NCBI RefSeq assembly: GCF_008369195.1
Contig: NZ_VOBC01000001.1
Coordinates: forward strand, 992,001-1,056,000
Reading direction: 5' to 3'
Origin: Sporosarcina sp. ANT_H38
GTDB lineage: Bacteria > Bacillota > Bacilli > Bacillales_A > Planococcaceae
Length of the DNA: 64,000 nucleotides
In this document: positions 1-9,035 of the stretch, piece by piece
How positions within the stretch are numbered: position 1 is the stretch's first letter
Layout of the letters: the number at the start of each line of letters is the position of its first letter
Made by a program: the position numbers and the translations under genes
The notes under the pieces: model-generated
Told to the model about the DNA's origin: nothing
What the model saw: the letters and a program-made list of their open reading frames with translations, nothing else
Databases searched by the model: none

Positions 1-2
1 TT

Positions 3-749
3 GGCATTGAAAAACGATGTAAAGAAATTGGTATGAAGCCAGAAGTATACTTTTTCAATAATATTAAGGATATTAAAGCAGCTGAAATAGAAGGTATTAT
101 TGCTGTTGGTAAATTTAGTGATCAACAAGTAAAAGAATTAACAACTATTAATCCAATAGTTGTCTTTGTCGATTACAGTCCTAATGAAGATAAATATGAT
201 GCCATTGTTATTGATTTTGAAAAAGCAACTAAGAAAATAATCGATTTTTTCCTTTCCACGGGTCATAGTGAAATTGGATTTATTGGTGGGAGAGAGCTAC
301 TAAAAGGTAAATCAGAACCTATAGAAGATTTGCGGGAAAAGAAGTTTCAATCATATATGAGGGAAAATGGGCTATTTGATGAACGATTTGTCTATGTTGG
401 CTCATTTTCAGTTGAAGAAGGCTACAATTTAATGAAACAAGCTATAGAAGACTTAGGAGAAGACTTACCAACTGCCTTTTTTATGAGTAGTGATGTCATG
501 GCGATTGGCAGTTTAAGAGCACTTCATGAGGCCAATATAGCAATCCCAGACCGGGTGAGCATCATAGGAATAAATGACATGACAGTTTCAAAATATATGT
601 ACCCATCATTAAGTACGATAAGAGTTTATACGGAAGTTATGGGAGAAACAGCTGTAGACACAATATTAGAGCGATTAGAAGGTAGGAAAATCGCGAAGAA
701 AATAGTGGTTTCGACTAAACTCGTTATCCGAGACAGTGTAAAAAAATAA
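3..749 (+). CDS. LacI-family transcriptional repressor, 5' end cut by window
   Basis: The reading frame is open from base 3, so the ATG at 33 is internal and the gene starts before the window. What is visible is the periplasmic-binding-protein-like sugar-sensing domain of the LacI/GalR family: an effector-domain stretch with 'GHSEIGFIGG' at about residues 79-88 of the visible part, 'TAFFMSSDVMAIGSLRAL' and 'SIIGINDM' in the second lobe, and the C-terminal 'LVIRDSV' strand typical of the family. The helix-turn-helix DNA-binding domain would lie upstream. By position it probably controls the following amino-sugar/tagatose genes or genes left of the window; the effector cannot be told from sequence. 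The family call is firm, the target is inference. Confidence 0.85.
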   Translation, partial: GIEKRCKEIGMKPEVYFFNNIKDIKAAEIEGIIAVGKFSDQQVKELTTINPIVVFVDYSPNEDKYDAIVIDFEKATKKIIDFFLSTGHSEIGFIGGRELLKGKSEPIEDLREKKFQSYMRENGLFDERFVYVGSFSVEEGYNLMKQAIEDLGEDLPTAFFMSSDVMAIGSLRALHEANIAIPDRVSIIGINDMTVSKYMYPSLSTIRVYTEVMGETAVDTILERLEGRKIAKKIVVSTKLVIRDSVKK

Positions 750-770
750 GGAAAGCATCTATTTGGAGGT

Positions 771-880
771 CTATATGTTGGACAAATGAATACCTACTTA
801 AACTGAGCGAAGGCGCCTTACAAGGGGGGCTGAAGCGGATTCAATGGGATTCTTTATTTCAACCTATCTAGTAATAAAGT
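771..880 (+). repeat. Leader element, copy A (upstream of agaS-like gene)
   Basis: A stretch of about 110 bases resembles two other places in the window (46037-46200 and 56741-56812). Shared blocks are 'ATGAATACCTA', 'ACTGAGCGAAGGC' and the 3' block 'ATTCTTTATTTCAA' followed by a TAT-rich run. Copy A holds the palindrome AAGGCGCCTT. It ends about 60 bases before the TTG start at 940. I do not recognise it. It could be a 5' leader RNA, a protein-binding region, or the decayed 3' end of a duplicated gene. Confidence 0.6.
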
Positions 881-939
881 TACTGGATCAGACGGCATGA
901 CCAAGTATGTTATATATTTTAAAAAATGGAGGCGTACAA

Positions 940-2115
940 TTGTTTAATCTAACATCAGAACAAATTAATGACAACAATGCGGTACATACAACAAGGGAAA
1001 TTCACCAACAGCCAGCTGTATGGCAGGAATTAGTTACAGGTTTATTGGAGCAACAAGAAACATTCAAAGAATTTCTTACATCCATTTACAAAAAACATGA
1101 TACTGTTCGAGTGATTTTAACGGGTGCCGGTACATCTGCATTTGTTGGTGACACGTTAGTGCCGGAATTAGCACGACAAAATCAACAAAATGTCCAATTT
1201 ACATCAATTCCGACAACAGATATTGTCTCAAACCCAACGGCCTATTTGTTTAAGGATACACCAACCATTTTAGTGTCATTTGCACGGTCTGGAAATAGTC
1301 CTGAAAGCGTTGCAACTGTCACATTAGGACAAGAAATAGTTACTGACTTTTATCAAGTTGTTATCACATGTAATAAAGACGGACAACTAGCAAAGAATAT
1401 CCAAGGTGATGCCAACAGCATTACACTGTTAATGCCTGAAAAAGCTAATGACCAATCATTAGCAATGACAAGCAGCTTTACGAGTATGATCATCGCTGCA
1501 TACACGTTGTTTACTGAAGACGTTTTTACAACAGATGTAGCAAAACAAGTGATTGCTAGCGCTGAACGCCTAATTGAACAAGTAGGTGACCCAATCGATG
1601 GAGTACTTGGTTTCGATTTTGAACGAATTGTTTATTTAGGATCAGGTTTACTTGCTCAATTAGCACATGAATCAGCTTTAAAAATGCTTGAACTCTCTGG
1701 TGGACAAGTTGTTGCAATTCATGAATCATCACTTGGGTTTCGACATGGGCCGAAATCGATTTTGAATGATAAATCAGCTGTGGTTTTATTTATGTCACAA
1801 GATCCATATACAAGAAAATATGATCTTGATATTTTACGGGAATTAGCGGCAGCGAAATCTGGTATGAAAATCGTAGTACTTACTGAAACAAAGGATGAAG
1901 AAGTTGAGAAACTAGCTGATTGGGTTGTTTCAGTTAATGCGGGAACAAAACCACTATCAAACGATTTCCATCTGGCGCTAGTATATATCATTTTTGCACA
2001 AGCTTTAGCATTGAAAAAGTCAATTCAATTAGGAATTAAACCAGACAATCCAAGTCCGGATGGAGCGATTAGCCGTGTCGTTAAAGGTGTAACTATTTAC
2101 GACTATAAAAAATAA
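940..2115 (+). CDS. agaS: SIS-domain sugar isomerase/deaminase, AgaS-like
   Basis: Two SIS (sugar isomerase) domains: the first with 'GAGTSAFVG' near residue 62 and 'SFARSGNSPES' near 113, the second with 'YLGSGLLAQLAHESALK' in the C-terminal half followed by 'GFRHGPKS'. This architecture and length (391 residues) match AgaS, the galactosamine-6-phosphate deaminase/isomerase that yields tagatose-6-phosphate in GalNAc/galactosamine use. The TTG at 940 is chosen because GGAGG at 928-932 sits 7 bases upstream; the ATG at 907 has no such site. It heads a run of genes that would complete the tagatose-6-phosphate route (aldolase, kinase, deacetylase). A leader element repeated elsewhere in the window lies just upstream. 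A general aldose/ketose isomerase role is the alternative. Confidence 0.85.
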   Translation: MFNLTSEQINDNNAVHTTREIHQQPAVWQELVTGLLEQQETFKEFLTSIYKKHDTVRVILTGAGTSAFVGDTLVPELARQNQQNVQFTSIPTTDIVSNPTAYLFKDTPTILVSFARSGNSPESVATVTLGQEIVTDFYQVVITCNKDGQLAKNIQGDANSITLLMPEKANDQSLAMTSSFTSMIIAAYTLFTEDVFTTDVAKQVIASAERLIEQVGDPIDGVLGFDFERIVYLGSGLLAQLAHESALKMLELSGGQVVAIHESSLGFRHGPKSILNDKSAVVLFMSQDPYTRKYDLDILRELAAAKSGMKIVVLTETKDEEVEKLADWVVSVNAGTKPLSNDFHLALVYIIFAQALALKKSIQLGIKPDNPSPDGAISRVVKGVTIYDYKK

Positions 2116-2172
2116 GTAATCCAGCAATCAAATCGATTCAATTCATTAATGGAATAACTAGGGGGAAAAGTG

Positions 2173-3030
2173 ATGGGATACGTACAAAACACGAAAGAAA
2201 TGCTCATTAAAGCTAGAAAAGAAGGGTATGCTGTTCCTGCTTTTAATATTCATAATCTAGAAACAATCCAAGTGGTCATAGAGGCAGCAGTTGAATTAAG
2301 ATCGCCCGTCATCCTAGCGGCGACTCCTGGAACGATGGCTTATGGTGGACGTGAATACATTCAAGCAATTGCTGAAGTAGCAGCAAAGAGCAATGATATA
2401 CCAATTGCATTGCACTTAGATCATCATGAAACAGTTGAATCGATTGTAGAATCGCTTGAGTTAGGCGTAAAAGCTGTCATGGTGGATGGATCACATGGTA
2501 CTTTCGAAGAAAATATTGCGCTCTCTAAAAAAGTAGTAGATGAAGCTCATAAATATGGAGCGACTGTCGAAGCTGAACTAGGGAAATTAGTTGGGCAAGA
2601 AGATGATATTATTGTTGAAGCAGCAGATGCAGCGTTTACAGATCCGGATACTGTACAAGAATTTATTGAGCGAACAGGTATTGACTCACTAGCTGTTGCA
2701 ATTGGTACAGGTCATGGTCTTTATGAGACTAAACCGGATCTTGACTTTGATCGTTTAGAAAAGATAAAAAAATTAGTAGAAATTCCAATCGTGCTTCATG
2801 GTGCTTCGGGAATTTCCCAAGAGGATGTCCGGAAATGTATTTCACTTGGTTGTGCAAAAGTAAATATTTCGACGGAGCTAAAGATCCCGTTCTCTGATGC
2901 GTTGCGCACGTATTTAATAGAAAACCCAAATGAAACAGATACAAGAAAGTATATGAAACCAGCAAAAGACGCTATGAGGAACGCGGTTAAAGAGAAAATA
3001 ATCATGTGTATGAGTGACGGAAAAGCATAA
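2173..3030 (+). CDS. kbaY: Class II tagatose-1,6-bisphosphate aldolase (KbaY/GatY type)
   Basis: Class II (zinc) fructose/tagatose-bisphosphate aldolase of about 285 residues. Visible signatures are 'PAFNIHNLET' at the N-terminus, the zinc-binding 'ALHLDHHE' near residue 80, 'VMVDGSH' near 105, 'VEAELGKLVGQED' near 135, 'AIGTGHGLY' near 177 and 'LHGASGI' near 207. The product splits tagatose- (or fructose-) 1,6-bisphosphate into DHAP and glyceraldehyde-3-phosphate. The gene sits between the AgaS-like isomerase and the LacC-like kinase, which favours the tagatose substrate; sequence alone does not exclude FbaA-type activity. AGGGGG lies upstream of the ATG at 2173; a GTG immediately before it (2170) is an alternative start. 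Confidence 0.87.
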   Translation: MGYVQNTKEMLIKARKEGYAVPAFNIHNLETIQVVIEAAVELRSPVILAATPGTMAYGGREYIQAIAEVAAKSNDIPIALHLDHHETVESIVESLELGVKAVMVDGSHGTFEENIALSKKVVDEAHKYGATVEAELGKLVGQEDDIIVEAADAAFTDPDTVQEFIERTGIDSLAVAIGTGHGLYETKPDLDFDRLEKIKKLVEIPIVLHGASGISQEDVRKCISLGCAKVNISTELKIPFSDALRTYLIENPNETDTRKYMKPAKDAMRNAVKEKIIMCMSDGKA

Positions 3031-3035
3031 CAATG

Positions 3036-3060
3036 TGGAGTGAGAGAATATTCTCACTCC
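3036..3060 (+). other. Perfect hairpin between aldolase and kinase genes
   Basis: GGAGTGAGA and TCTCACTCC form a perfect 9-bp inverted repeat around GAATAT. No T-tract follows, so it is more likely an mRNA stability or attenuation hairpin than a full terminator. Confidence 0.5.
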
Positions 3061-3117
3061 ATTTGAGTGTACAGGGGTAAACTTTGTGATGTATTATTGA
3101 GGATGGAGTGGTATACG

Positions 3118-4056
3118 ATGATATTAACGATTACATTAAATCCGGCAGTAGATATTAGTTATAAGCTTGATTACTTGTCGCTTGACACTGTAAACAGGAT
3201 TGAAGATGTATCTAAAACTGCGGGTGGCAAAGGGTTGAATGTAGCACGGGTATTGCAACAACTAGGCGAAGATGTCGCTGCATCTGGCTTTTTAGGTGGT
3301 AGCTTAGGAGATTTCATTCGTACGCAGCTTGCGGTAATCGGAATTCAAGACTTTTTTGTTCCCATAGATGGTGAAACACGCAATTGCATAGCTGTGATCC
3401 ATGAAGGAAAACAGACGGAGATATTAGAAAGTGGTCCAGTAATATCAGCAAGTGAAGCGGCACTCTTTTTAAATAAATTTACTGAATATACAGAACAAAT
3501 TAAGATTGTAACACTATCTGGAAGTCTGCCAAAAGGCTTGCCGACGGATTTTTATGTGGAATTAGTGAAGATTTCCAACCAATATGATACCCAGGTTTTA
3601 CTAGATTCGAATGGGGCATTATTAACAGCACTAATAGCAAGTGAACATAAGCCTTATTTAATCAAACCGAATGAGGAAGAACTTGCAGATTTACTTGGTC
3701 AAAAGTCTCTTGATGAAACACAAATAATGGAAGCGCTAGAATCAGCGCTGTTCGCAGATATCCCTTGGGTTGTTGTCACGCTAGGAGCAGATGGCGCGAT
3801 TGTGAAAAAAAACAAGATCCTTTACAGAGCAAGGGCCCCTAAGATTCAAGCGATTAATCCTGTAGGTTCTGGTGATTCCGTTATAGCGGGGTTTGCTGCG
3901 GGAATAGCCCGTGGTTTAGAAGATGAAGCATTAATCAAATTTGGACTATCGATGGGTGTTCTCAATGCACTGGAAGAAAAAACGGGTCACATTAATGCGG
4001 AAAAAATAGAGTGGGCTCTTGAGCAGATGGTGGTCGATAGAATCGAAAGAGGATAA
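3118..4056 (+). CDS. lacC: PfkB-family kinase, tagatose-6-phosphate kinase / 1-phosphofructokinase type
   Basis: PfkB (ribokinase-like) sugar kinase of 312 residues with the N-terminal 'TLNPAVD' and 'GGKGLNVARVL' motifs and the C-terminal anion-hole signature 'NPVGSGDSVIAGFAAG', whose Asp is the catalytic base in this family. It is of the LacC/FruK subgroup; LacC phosphorylates tagatose-6-phosphate to the 1,6-bisphosphate. The start at 3118 follows GGATGGAG and gives the family's usual 'MILTITLNPAVD' opening; an in-frame ATG at 3067 would add 17 unlikely residues. Neighbouring AgaS- and KbaY-like genes support tagatose-6-phosphate as substrate, but 1-phosphofructokinase remains possible. Confidence 0.85.
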   Translation: MILTITLNPAVDISYKLDYLSLDTVNRIEDVSKTAGGKGLNVARVLQQLGEDVAASGFLGGSLGDFIRTQLAVIGIQDFFVPIDGETRNCIAVIHEGKQTEILESGPVISASEAALFLNKFTEYTEQIKIVTLSGSLPKGLPTDFYVELVKISNQYDTQVLLDSNGALLTALIASEHKPYLIKPNEEELADLLGQKSLDETQIMEALESALFADIPWVVVTLGADGAIVKKNKILYRARAPKIQAINPVGSGDSVIAGFAAGIARGLEDEALIKFGLSMGVLNALEEKTGHINAEKIEWALEQMVVDRIERG

Positions 4057-4130
4057 GTGTGATTGTGCATATTTGATGGGTGTTGATTTATATTGCAATA
4101 ATGGACTAAACGTATGGAAGGAAGTTATTC

Positions 4131-5324
4131 TTGGGAAACTTATATTTAATTAACGCTACACTTGTTTTGGAAGATAGTGTCATGCACGAAGGATTTATAC
4201 ATATTAAAGAAGAAAAAATCGAGTCTATTGGTGAGATGAGAGATTTCCCCTCTTTGGCTACGGCGGATCGAGTAATCGATTGTAAAGGGAAACAATATGT
4301 GATTCCAGGCATGATTGATATTCATGTTCATGGCGCGGCAGGATTCGACTTTATGGATGGTAAACAGGAAGCTTTTCAAGGAATTGCGCTTGCTCTAGCG
4401 AAAGAGGGGACGACCTCTTTCCTGGCAACAACCATAACGAACCCAGTCTCTTATACTAGTGATACGCTAAAAAGTTTAGGGAGATATCGAGCAGAAAGTA
4501 ATGATCCAGGAGCCGCGGAAATGATAGGTATTCATTTAGAAGGCCCTTTTATTAATAAAGCACAAAAAGGGGCCCAACCAGAAAATGCCATTATTACGCC
4601 GGATGCCAATCTATTTAAAGAATGGCAGGAGTTGTCTGGAGATGCTATTAAAATCATCACATATGCGCCGGAGTTGGACAACGATTTTGAACTTCTAACT
4701 GAACTTAACAAAACCAACGTGATTCCATCGATGGGTCATACAAATGCATCCTATGATGAATCTATTCATGCCATAACTAACGGTGTTACGCATGCAACAC
4801 ATTTGTTTAATGGTATGAAGGGAATGCATCATCGTGATCCTGGAGTTGTTGGGGCTGTTCTTTTACATGACGATGTCCATGTTGAAATTATTCCGGATGG
4901 GATTCATTTTCATCCCGATTTATTGAAACTCATAGTCAAGATGAAAGGGCTTGAAAACGTACTCGTAATAACTGATGGGATGCGTGCGAAAGGGATGCCT
5001 GATGGTGAGTATGATTTGGGTGGCCAGCAAGTAACCGTGCGCGACGGAAAATGTTTATTAACGTCATCTGGTTCTTTGGCTGGGAGTATAGTGACGATGA
5101 ATAGCGCTAGATTGAATCTTGCAAATTGGCTTGAACTATCTATACATGAACAAATACAAATCACTTCAACGAACCAAGCTAATCGTTTAGGATTGTCAAA
5201 CCGAAAAGGATCTATAAAGACTGGTAAAGATGCAGATATTGTTGTAGTCGGTCAAGATGGTGGAATTGAGTTGACAATCTGTAGAGGTTCTATCGCTTTT
5301 GAACGTAGTGGTGCATTCAAATAA
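4131..5324 (+). CDS. nagA: N-acetylhexosamine-6-phosphate deacetylase
   Basis: Amidohydrolase-superfamily enzyme of 397 residues that removes acetate from GlcNAc-6-P or GalNAc-6-P in the cytosol. Metal and catalytic motifs are all present: 'DIHVHG' (His65, His67), 'HLEGPF' (Glu137), 'GHTNAS' (His203), 'THATHLFNGM' (His221/His224) and 'ITDGM' (Asp282), the catalytic acid/base. The start is TTG at 4131 after GGAAGG with 7-9 bases of spacing. Placement downstream of agaS-, kbaY- and lacC-like genes suggests the GalNAc-6-P version (AgaA role), but NagA and AgaA are not separable by eye. Confidence 0.9.
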   Translation: MGNLYLINATLVLEDSVMHEGFIHIKEEKIESIGEMRDFPSLATADRVIDCKGKQYVIPGMIDIHVHGAAGFDFMDGKQEAFQGIALALAKEGTTSFLATTITNPVSYTSDTLKSLGRYRAESNDPGAAEMIGIHLEGPFINKAQKGAQPENAIITPDANLFKEWQELSGDAIKIITYAPELDNDFELLTELNKTNVIPSMGHTNASYDESIHAITNGVTHATHLFNGMKGMHHRDPGVVGAVLLHDDVHVEIIPDGIHFHPDLLKLIVKMKGLENVLVITDGMRAKGMPDGEYDLGGQQVTVRDGKCLLTSSGSLAGSIVTMNSARLNLANWLELSIHEQIQITSTNQANRLGLSNRKGSIKTGKDADIVVVGQDGGIELTICRGSIAFERSGAFK

Positions 5325-5345
5325 TATTTTCGGGAGGTCATTCAT

Positions 5346-7079
5346 ATGACATGGAAAGTTGAAGCAACAAAGTGGCTTAATCAAGGGGATTTAGAGGTTA
5401 GACTTAAGCAGCAACTTTTGAACGAAGAAAATAATATAGAATTACTGGAAGATTGTTTTTATAAAAACCTTTCATTTGGCACGGCTGGTCTGCGTGGGGA
5501 GCTTGGATTTGGTACAAATCGGATGAATATCTATACGGTAAGAAAGGCGGCGCTTGGGCTTACTTCCTATATTAATAGCTGTGGGGAGGCTGCTCGAAAT
5601 AGAGGCGTTGTAATTGCTTATGATTCAAGGCATCAATCTGCGGAATTTGGCCTTGAAGTTGCGAAAGTTCTTGGATTTAATGGCATTCGTTGTTATTTGT
5701 TTGACGAACTTCAATCTACTCCATTGTTGTCCTTTGCAGTACGAGAGTTGAATACGTTTTCGGGTATTGTCATTACGGCAAGCCATAATCCGTCAGAATA
5801 CAATGGACTAAAGGTGTACGGAGAAGATGGTGGACAAGTCACTTTTGAAGCTGCAAATGCGATTACTGCTCACACAGAGAGTATCGACGATTTATTTTCC
5901 ATAGAGGTCGGGAAAGAGGCTAATCTCTTAAAGGAGGGACTACTTACTTATTTGAATCATGAAATGAGCGACCGTTATGTATTGCATTTGGCTGGAATAC
6001 ATTTAGGTGGAGATCTTGATAAAAGTCTATCAATTGTTTATTCCCCACTTCATGGGGCGGGTGGTAAATTAGTGTCTAGAGGACTAGAGGAAGCAGGCTT
6101 CTCGAACGTAACTATCGTCAATGAACAGGCAATTCCAGATCCGAATTTTACGACCGTCAAGTATCCAAACCCTGAAGAACAACAAGCTTTTGAAATGGCG
6201 CTTACATATGGTCATAAAGTGAAAGCGGATTTACTCATAGCTACTGACCCGGATGCAGACCGTATGGGTTTGGCAGTTCGGGATTTAGAAGGCGAATATG
6301 TCTTTTTAACAGGAAATCAGATTGGTTCATTACTCGTAAATGCAATGTTGAAAGATAAGGCGGATCGTGATGCAATGCCGGAAAATGGTGTTATCTTAAA
6401 AACAATTGTCACATCAGAACTTGGTAGAGCAATCGCGGACAAGTATGGCGTTAAAACGATGGACGTATTGACAGGATTTAAATTTATCAGTGAAAAAATC
6501 TTGGAATTTGAAGATGCAGAGTCAACTTTCTTATTTGGCTATGAGGAGAGCTATGGCTACTTGATAGGCGATTTCGTACGGGATAAAGATGCTGTCCAAG
6601 CATCGGTATTAATTGCTGAAGTAGCCGCTCGTTATAAAGCAAACGGCCAAACATTATTGGATGGGCTACATGCATTGTATGAGGAACACGGATTTTATCA
6701 AGAAAGTTTGGAATCGATAACGCTAAAAGGGAAGACTGGAATGGCGAAAATTCATGAAACCGTGAATTATTTCCGTTCGGCTTCATTTGTAAAAGAGTTT
6801 ACCCAACCTCTTTCAATCATTGAAGATTATTCATCTGGACTTTCTGTTACCGTTGAAACGGGAGATCGACGTCCACTCGATTTACCTATTGCGAATGTGC
6901 TTAAATTCAAGTTATCAAATGGTGCGTGGTTTGCCATCCGCCCATCTGGAACAGAACCGAAAATCAAGTTCTACTTTGGAGTGCAGGGCGTGACAAAAGT
7001 TGAAAGTGATGAGCTTTTAGCAGCATTAAAAGAAGCTGTCATGTCGATTGTTGAAAGGTTAACTTCTGACATATTATAA
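5346..7079 (+). CDS. pgcA: Alpha-D-phosphohexomutase (phosphoglucomutase/phosphomannomutase)
   Basis: Full-length (577 residues) four-domain phosphohexomutase interconverting hexose-1- and hexose-6-phosphates. It shows the phosphoserine loop 'TASHNPSEYNG' (Ser146), the Mg-binding 'TDPDADRMG' loop (Asp301, 303, 305), the sugar-binding 'GYEESYG' motif and the C-terminal phosphate-binding 'RPSGTEPKIKFYF' motif. Length and motifs match Bacillus PgcA. The ATG at 5346 follows GGGAGG. It closes the amino-sugar/tagatose gene run and could feed glucose-1-phosphate or glucosamine-phosphate metabolism. The gene is followed by a pgi remnant, so sugar-phosphate interconversion genes once clustered here. 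Confidence 0.9.
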   Translation: MTWKVEATKWLNQGDLEVRLKQQLLNEENNIELLEDCFYKNLSFGTAGLRGELGFGTNRMNIYTVRKAALGLTSYINSCGEAARNRGVVIAYDSRHQSAEFGLEVAKVLGFNGIRCYLFDELQSTPLLSFAVRELNTFSGIVITASHNPSEYNGLKVYGEDGGQVTFEAANAITAHTESIDDLFSIEVGKEANLLKEGLLTYLNHEMSDRYVLHLAGIHLGGDLDKSLSIVYSPLHGAGGKLVSRGLEEAGFSNVTIVNEQAIPDPNFTTVKYPNPEEQQAFEMALTYGHKVKADLLIATDPDADRMGLAVRDLEGEYVFLTGNQIGSLLVNAMLKDKADRDAMPENGVILKTIVTSELGRAIADKYGVKTMDVLTGFKFISEKILEFEDAESTFLFGYEESYGYLIGDFVRDKDAVQASVLIAEVAARYKANGQTLLDGLHALYEEHGFYQESLESITLKGKTGMAKIHETVNYFRSASFVKEFTQPLSIIEDYSSGLSVTVETGDRRPLDLPIANVLKFKLSNGAWFAIRPSGTEPKIKFYFGVQGVTKVESDELLAALKEAVMSIVERLTSDIL

Positions 7080-7165
7080 GGTTACTTATAAATGAGGGGT
7101 GTTGAAATGGTATCACTGATTACACTTACTTAATTACTTTTTACAACAAGTGACTTGGAGAAAAA

Positions 7166-7438
7166 GTGACTAAATTTCATATTGAAATGGAGAATGGCAC
7201 GTCTACAGGTACTGAGTTTTTAGGCTGAATTGATGTTGGAGGATCTAATATAGGTGCAAAAGCAGTTCAAGATGCGCTTTCACTCTATTTCGAAAAAAAG
7301 CAGAAGGTCCTGAAGAATTCTTTGTTTGTCAGAATTTACTTACTGGGTATAAATCCTTTTGAGCAGCCAGGCGTTGAGAAGTATAAGGAGAATATATTAA
7401 GAATGCTGAAAAAAATAGGGTTTGTTGAAGAGGAGTAA
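7166..7438 (+). pseudogene. pgi: Glucose-6-phosphate isomerase (pgi) remnant
   Basis: One frame reads like a collapsed phosphoglucose isomerase: 'GTEFLG' then a TGA where family members have Trp, then '[18 protein letters not shown]' (the 'GGSYLGARA' motif of Pgi), then directly the extreme C-terminal signature '[16 protein letters not shown]' ending at 7438. Most of the roughly 450-residue protein is missing through internal deletions, so this cannot encode an active enzyme. It presumably descends from a paralogous pgi that followed the phosphohexomutase. Identification rests on the two motifs and their order. Confidence 0.75.
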
Positions 7439-7454
7439 GAATGAAAATAAAGTG

Positions 7455-7493
7455 AGTCCCTTTGCACCAATTATGGTGTTAGGGACTTTTATA
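7455..7493 (+). terminator. Rho-independent terminator after pgi remnant
   Basis: AGTCCCT...AGGGACT stem with an inner GCACC/GGTGT pairing around AATTAT, followed by TTTTATATT. It would end the 0.9-7.4 kb transcription unit. Confidence 0.8.
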
Positions 7494-7704
7494 TTGTCTA
7501 AAAGAGTATTCTATCGTTGCGTGAAAATAATATGAAATTGTCAAGCAAAGTATATAATCCATTTTATGGGTAAAATGATAAAATGAAAAACCTATTAGGA
7601 TAAGGGTAATTCTGTATAAATCCAAAACTATAAAGAGATACCAAAGGCAAGATATATAACCGGAAATTAAAAATAGAGCGCTAGAAAGACAACAACTTAA
7701 TCAT

Positions 7705-8009
7705 TATAATATGGTTTGCTAAGAATTGATGCATCGCTTTAGTTGTTACGTAACAGAGTTGTCAGAGCAAGTGATAGGACGCCAACGTATTTCAGGGATC
7801 TACCAGAGTATTAAGCGGTGTTAAATCGAATGAATATTAATAGGCAATTACTCAAAATAGAAGCAGCAGTAACGGGTAAGAAAGAACATATTTATCATGT
7901 GGTTATGCTGGATCCACATACTTCAGTCGAATTGTTCATTGATAATATTGTTGCATTATGTGTTGAGCTTATTAAAGTACATTGAGATTGGTTCCCGAAG
8001 TATAAATGA
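7705..8009 (+). pseudogene. GH4 alpha-galactosidase (melA-like) remnant
   Basis: Two blocks of a GH4 (MelA-type) enzyme survive. The first reads 'ELMHRFSCYVTELSE' (family 'RRFGYYVTESSE'). The second, from about 7827, reads 'LNRMNINRQLLKIEAAVTG', then 'VVMLDPHTSVEL' and 'DWFPKYK', the C-terminal part of the family. Stops interrupt it (for example TGA before 'DWFPKYK') and the middle is lost. A second, better preserved GH4 remnant lies at 55933-56442 and an intact GH4 gene at 56824, so this family has been duplicated and lost repeatedly here. The stretch 7494-7704 holds nothing I can recognise. Confidence 0.75.
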
Positions 8010-8085
8010 AAAAGTGCTTCAAATAAACTAAAGAAAACCTGGAAATCGAATGAAAGAATTCAATGTCCAAGTTTTTCGATTTCTT

Positions 8086-9018
8086 TTATATGGTGCGAAG
8101 GTCGAGCCACTTAATTTCATCTTCTGTTAAGGATATTTCAGCAGCAGCTCTACATGAAAGCATCTCTGCATGATTTTGTGGTCCGATAATTGCTGCTGTT
8201 GGAAATGGTTGATTTAAGACATATGCTAAGCTGATTTGAATTGTTTCGACATTTTTTTCTTTGGCCAATTGCTCTGCTCTTCGGTAGCGTTCCCAGTTAT
8301 CGTCATTGTAGAATACCCGAACTAAATCATTGTTAGTTCTGTCTTCTGGTGTAAAACGGCCGGTGAAAAATCCACGTGCTTGTGAAGACCAAGAAAGAAT
8401 AGGTAGATTCGATTTTTCGTGCCAGGCAAGAATTGAATCGTCAACTGATACACAATCAGGCCAATAAGGTGACTGTGCTTTTGCTAGGCTTAAGTTAGGA
8501 CTGCTAAATGAAAAACCTATTAAGCCATGACTCTCTGCATAGTCATTTGCTTCTTGAAGTCGTTCAATTGACCAATTGGAACCTCCAAAAGTGCCAATCC
8601 TACCTGCTTCTACATGCTCATTTAATATTTCTAGTATTTCGCCTACATGCACAGTAGGGTCATCACGATGAAGTGCATAGAGCTCAACATAGTCTGTTCT
8701 AAGTCTTTCCAAGCTGATTTTTAGTTCTTCACCGATTGCTTGTTTATTTATTTGTGAGCCTTCTCGATTGGGGTGACCGCCTTTTGTCAGTAGTAAGACA
8801 TCGGCACGACGTTTGTTTTCTTCCATCCAGATACCTATTGCTTGTTCGCTTTTTCCACCTGCATAAACAAATGCTGTGTCGAGGATGTTCCCACCGATAT
8901 TAATATAATTATCTAGTATCTCGGTAACTTTATCAATAATATCTAGTGTGAAGTAATCAGTTCCCATTACGAGCCCAGTTGTGGTTTTCTCTAGTTTCCC
9001 AATTTGAATATTTCGCAT
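8086..9018 (-). CDS. Aldo/keto reductase
   Basis: NADPH-type aldo/keto reductase of 310 residues. The catalytic tetrad can be read: Asp and Tyr in 'NILDTAFVYAGG', Lys in 'LLLTKGGH', His in 'YALHRDD'. It belongs to the AKR subgroup often found in sugar-catabolism clusters, acting on aldoses or keto-sugars; the substrate cannot be told. On the minus strand it lies 17 bases downstream of the Gfo/Idh/MocA gene and probably shares its transcript. A GGGGGA Shine-Dalgarno lies just upstream of the ATG at 9018. Confidence 0.85.
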   Translation of the reverse strand: MRNIQIGKLEKTTTGLVMGTDYFTLDIIDKVTEILDNYINIGGNILDTAFVYAGGKSEQAIGIWMEENKRRADVLLLTKGGHPNREGSQINKQAIGEELKISLERLRTDYVELYALHRDDPTVHVGEILEILNEHVEAGRIGTFGGSNWSIERLQEANDYAESHGLIGFSFSSPNLSLAKAQSPYWPDCVSVDDSILAWHEKSNLPILSWSSQARGFFTGRFTPEDRTNNDLVRVFYNDDNWERYRRAEQLAKEKNVETIQISLAYVLNQPFPTAAIIGPQNHAEMLSCRAAAEISLTEDEIKWLDLRTI

Positions 9019-9035
9019 TTTAAATCCCCCAATCT

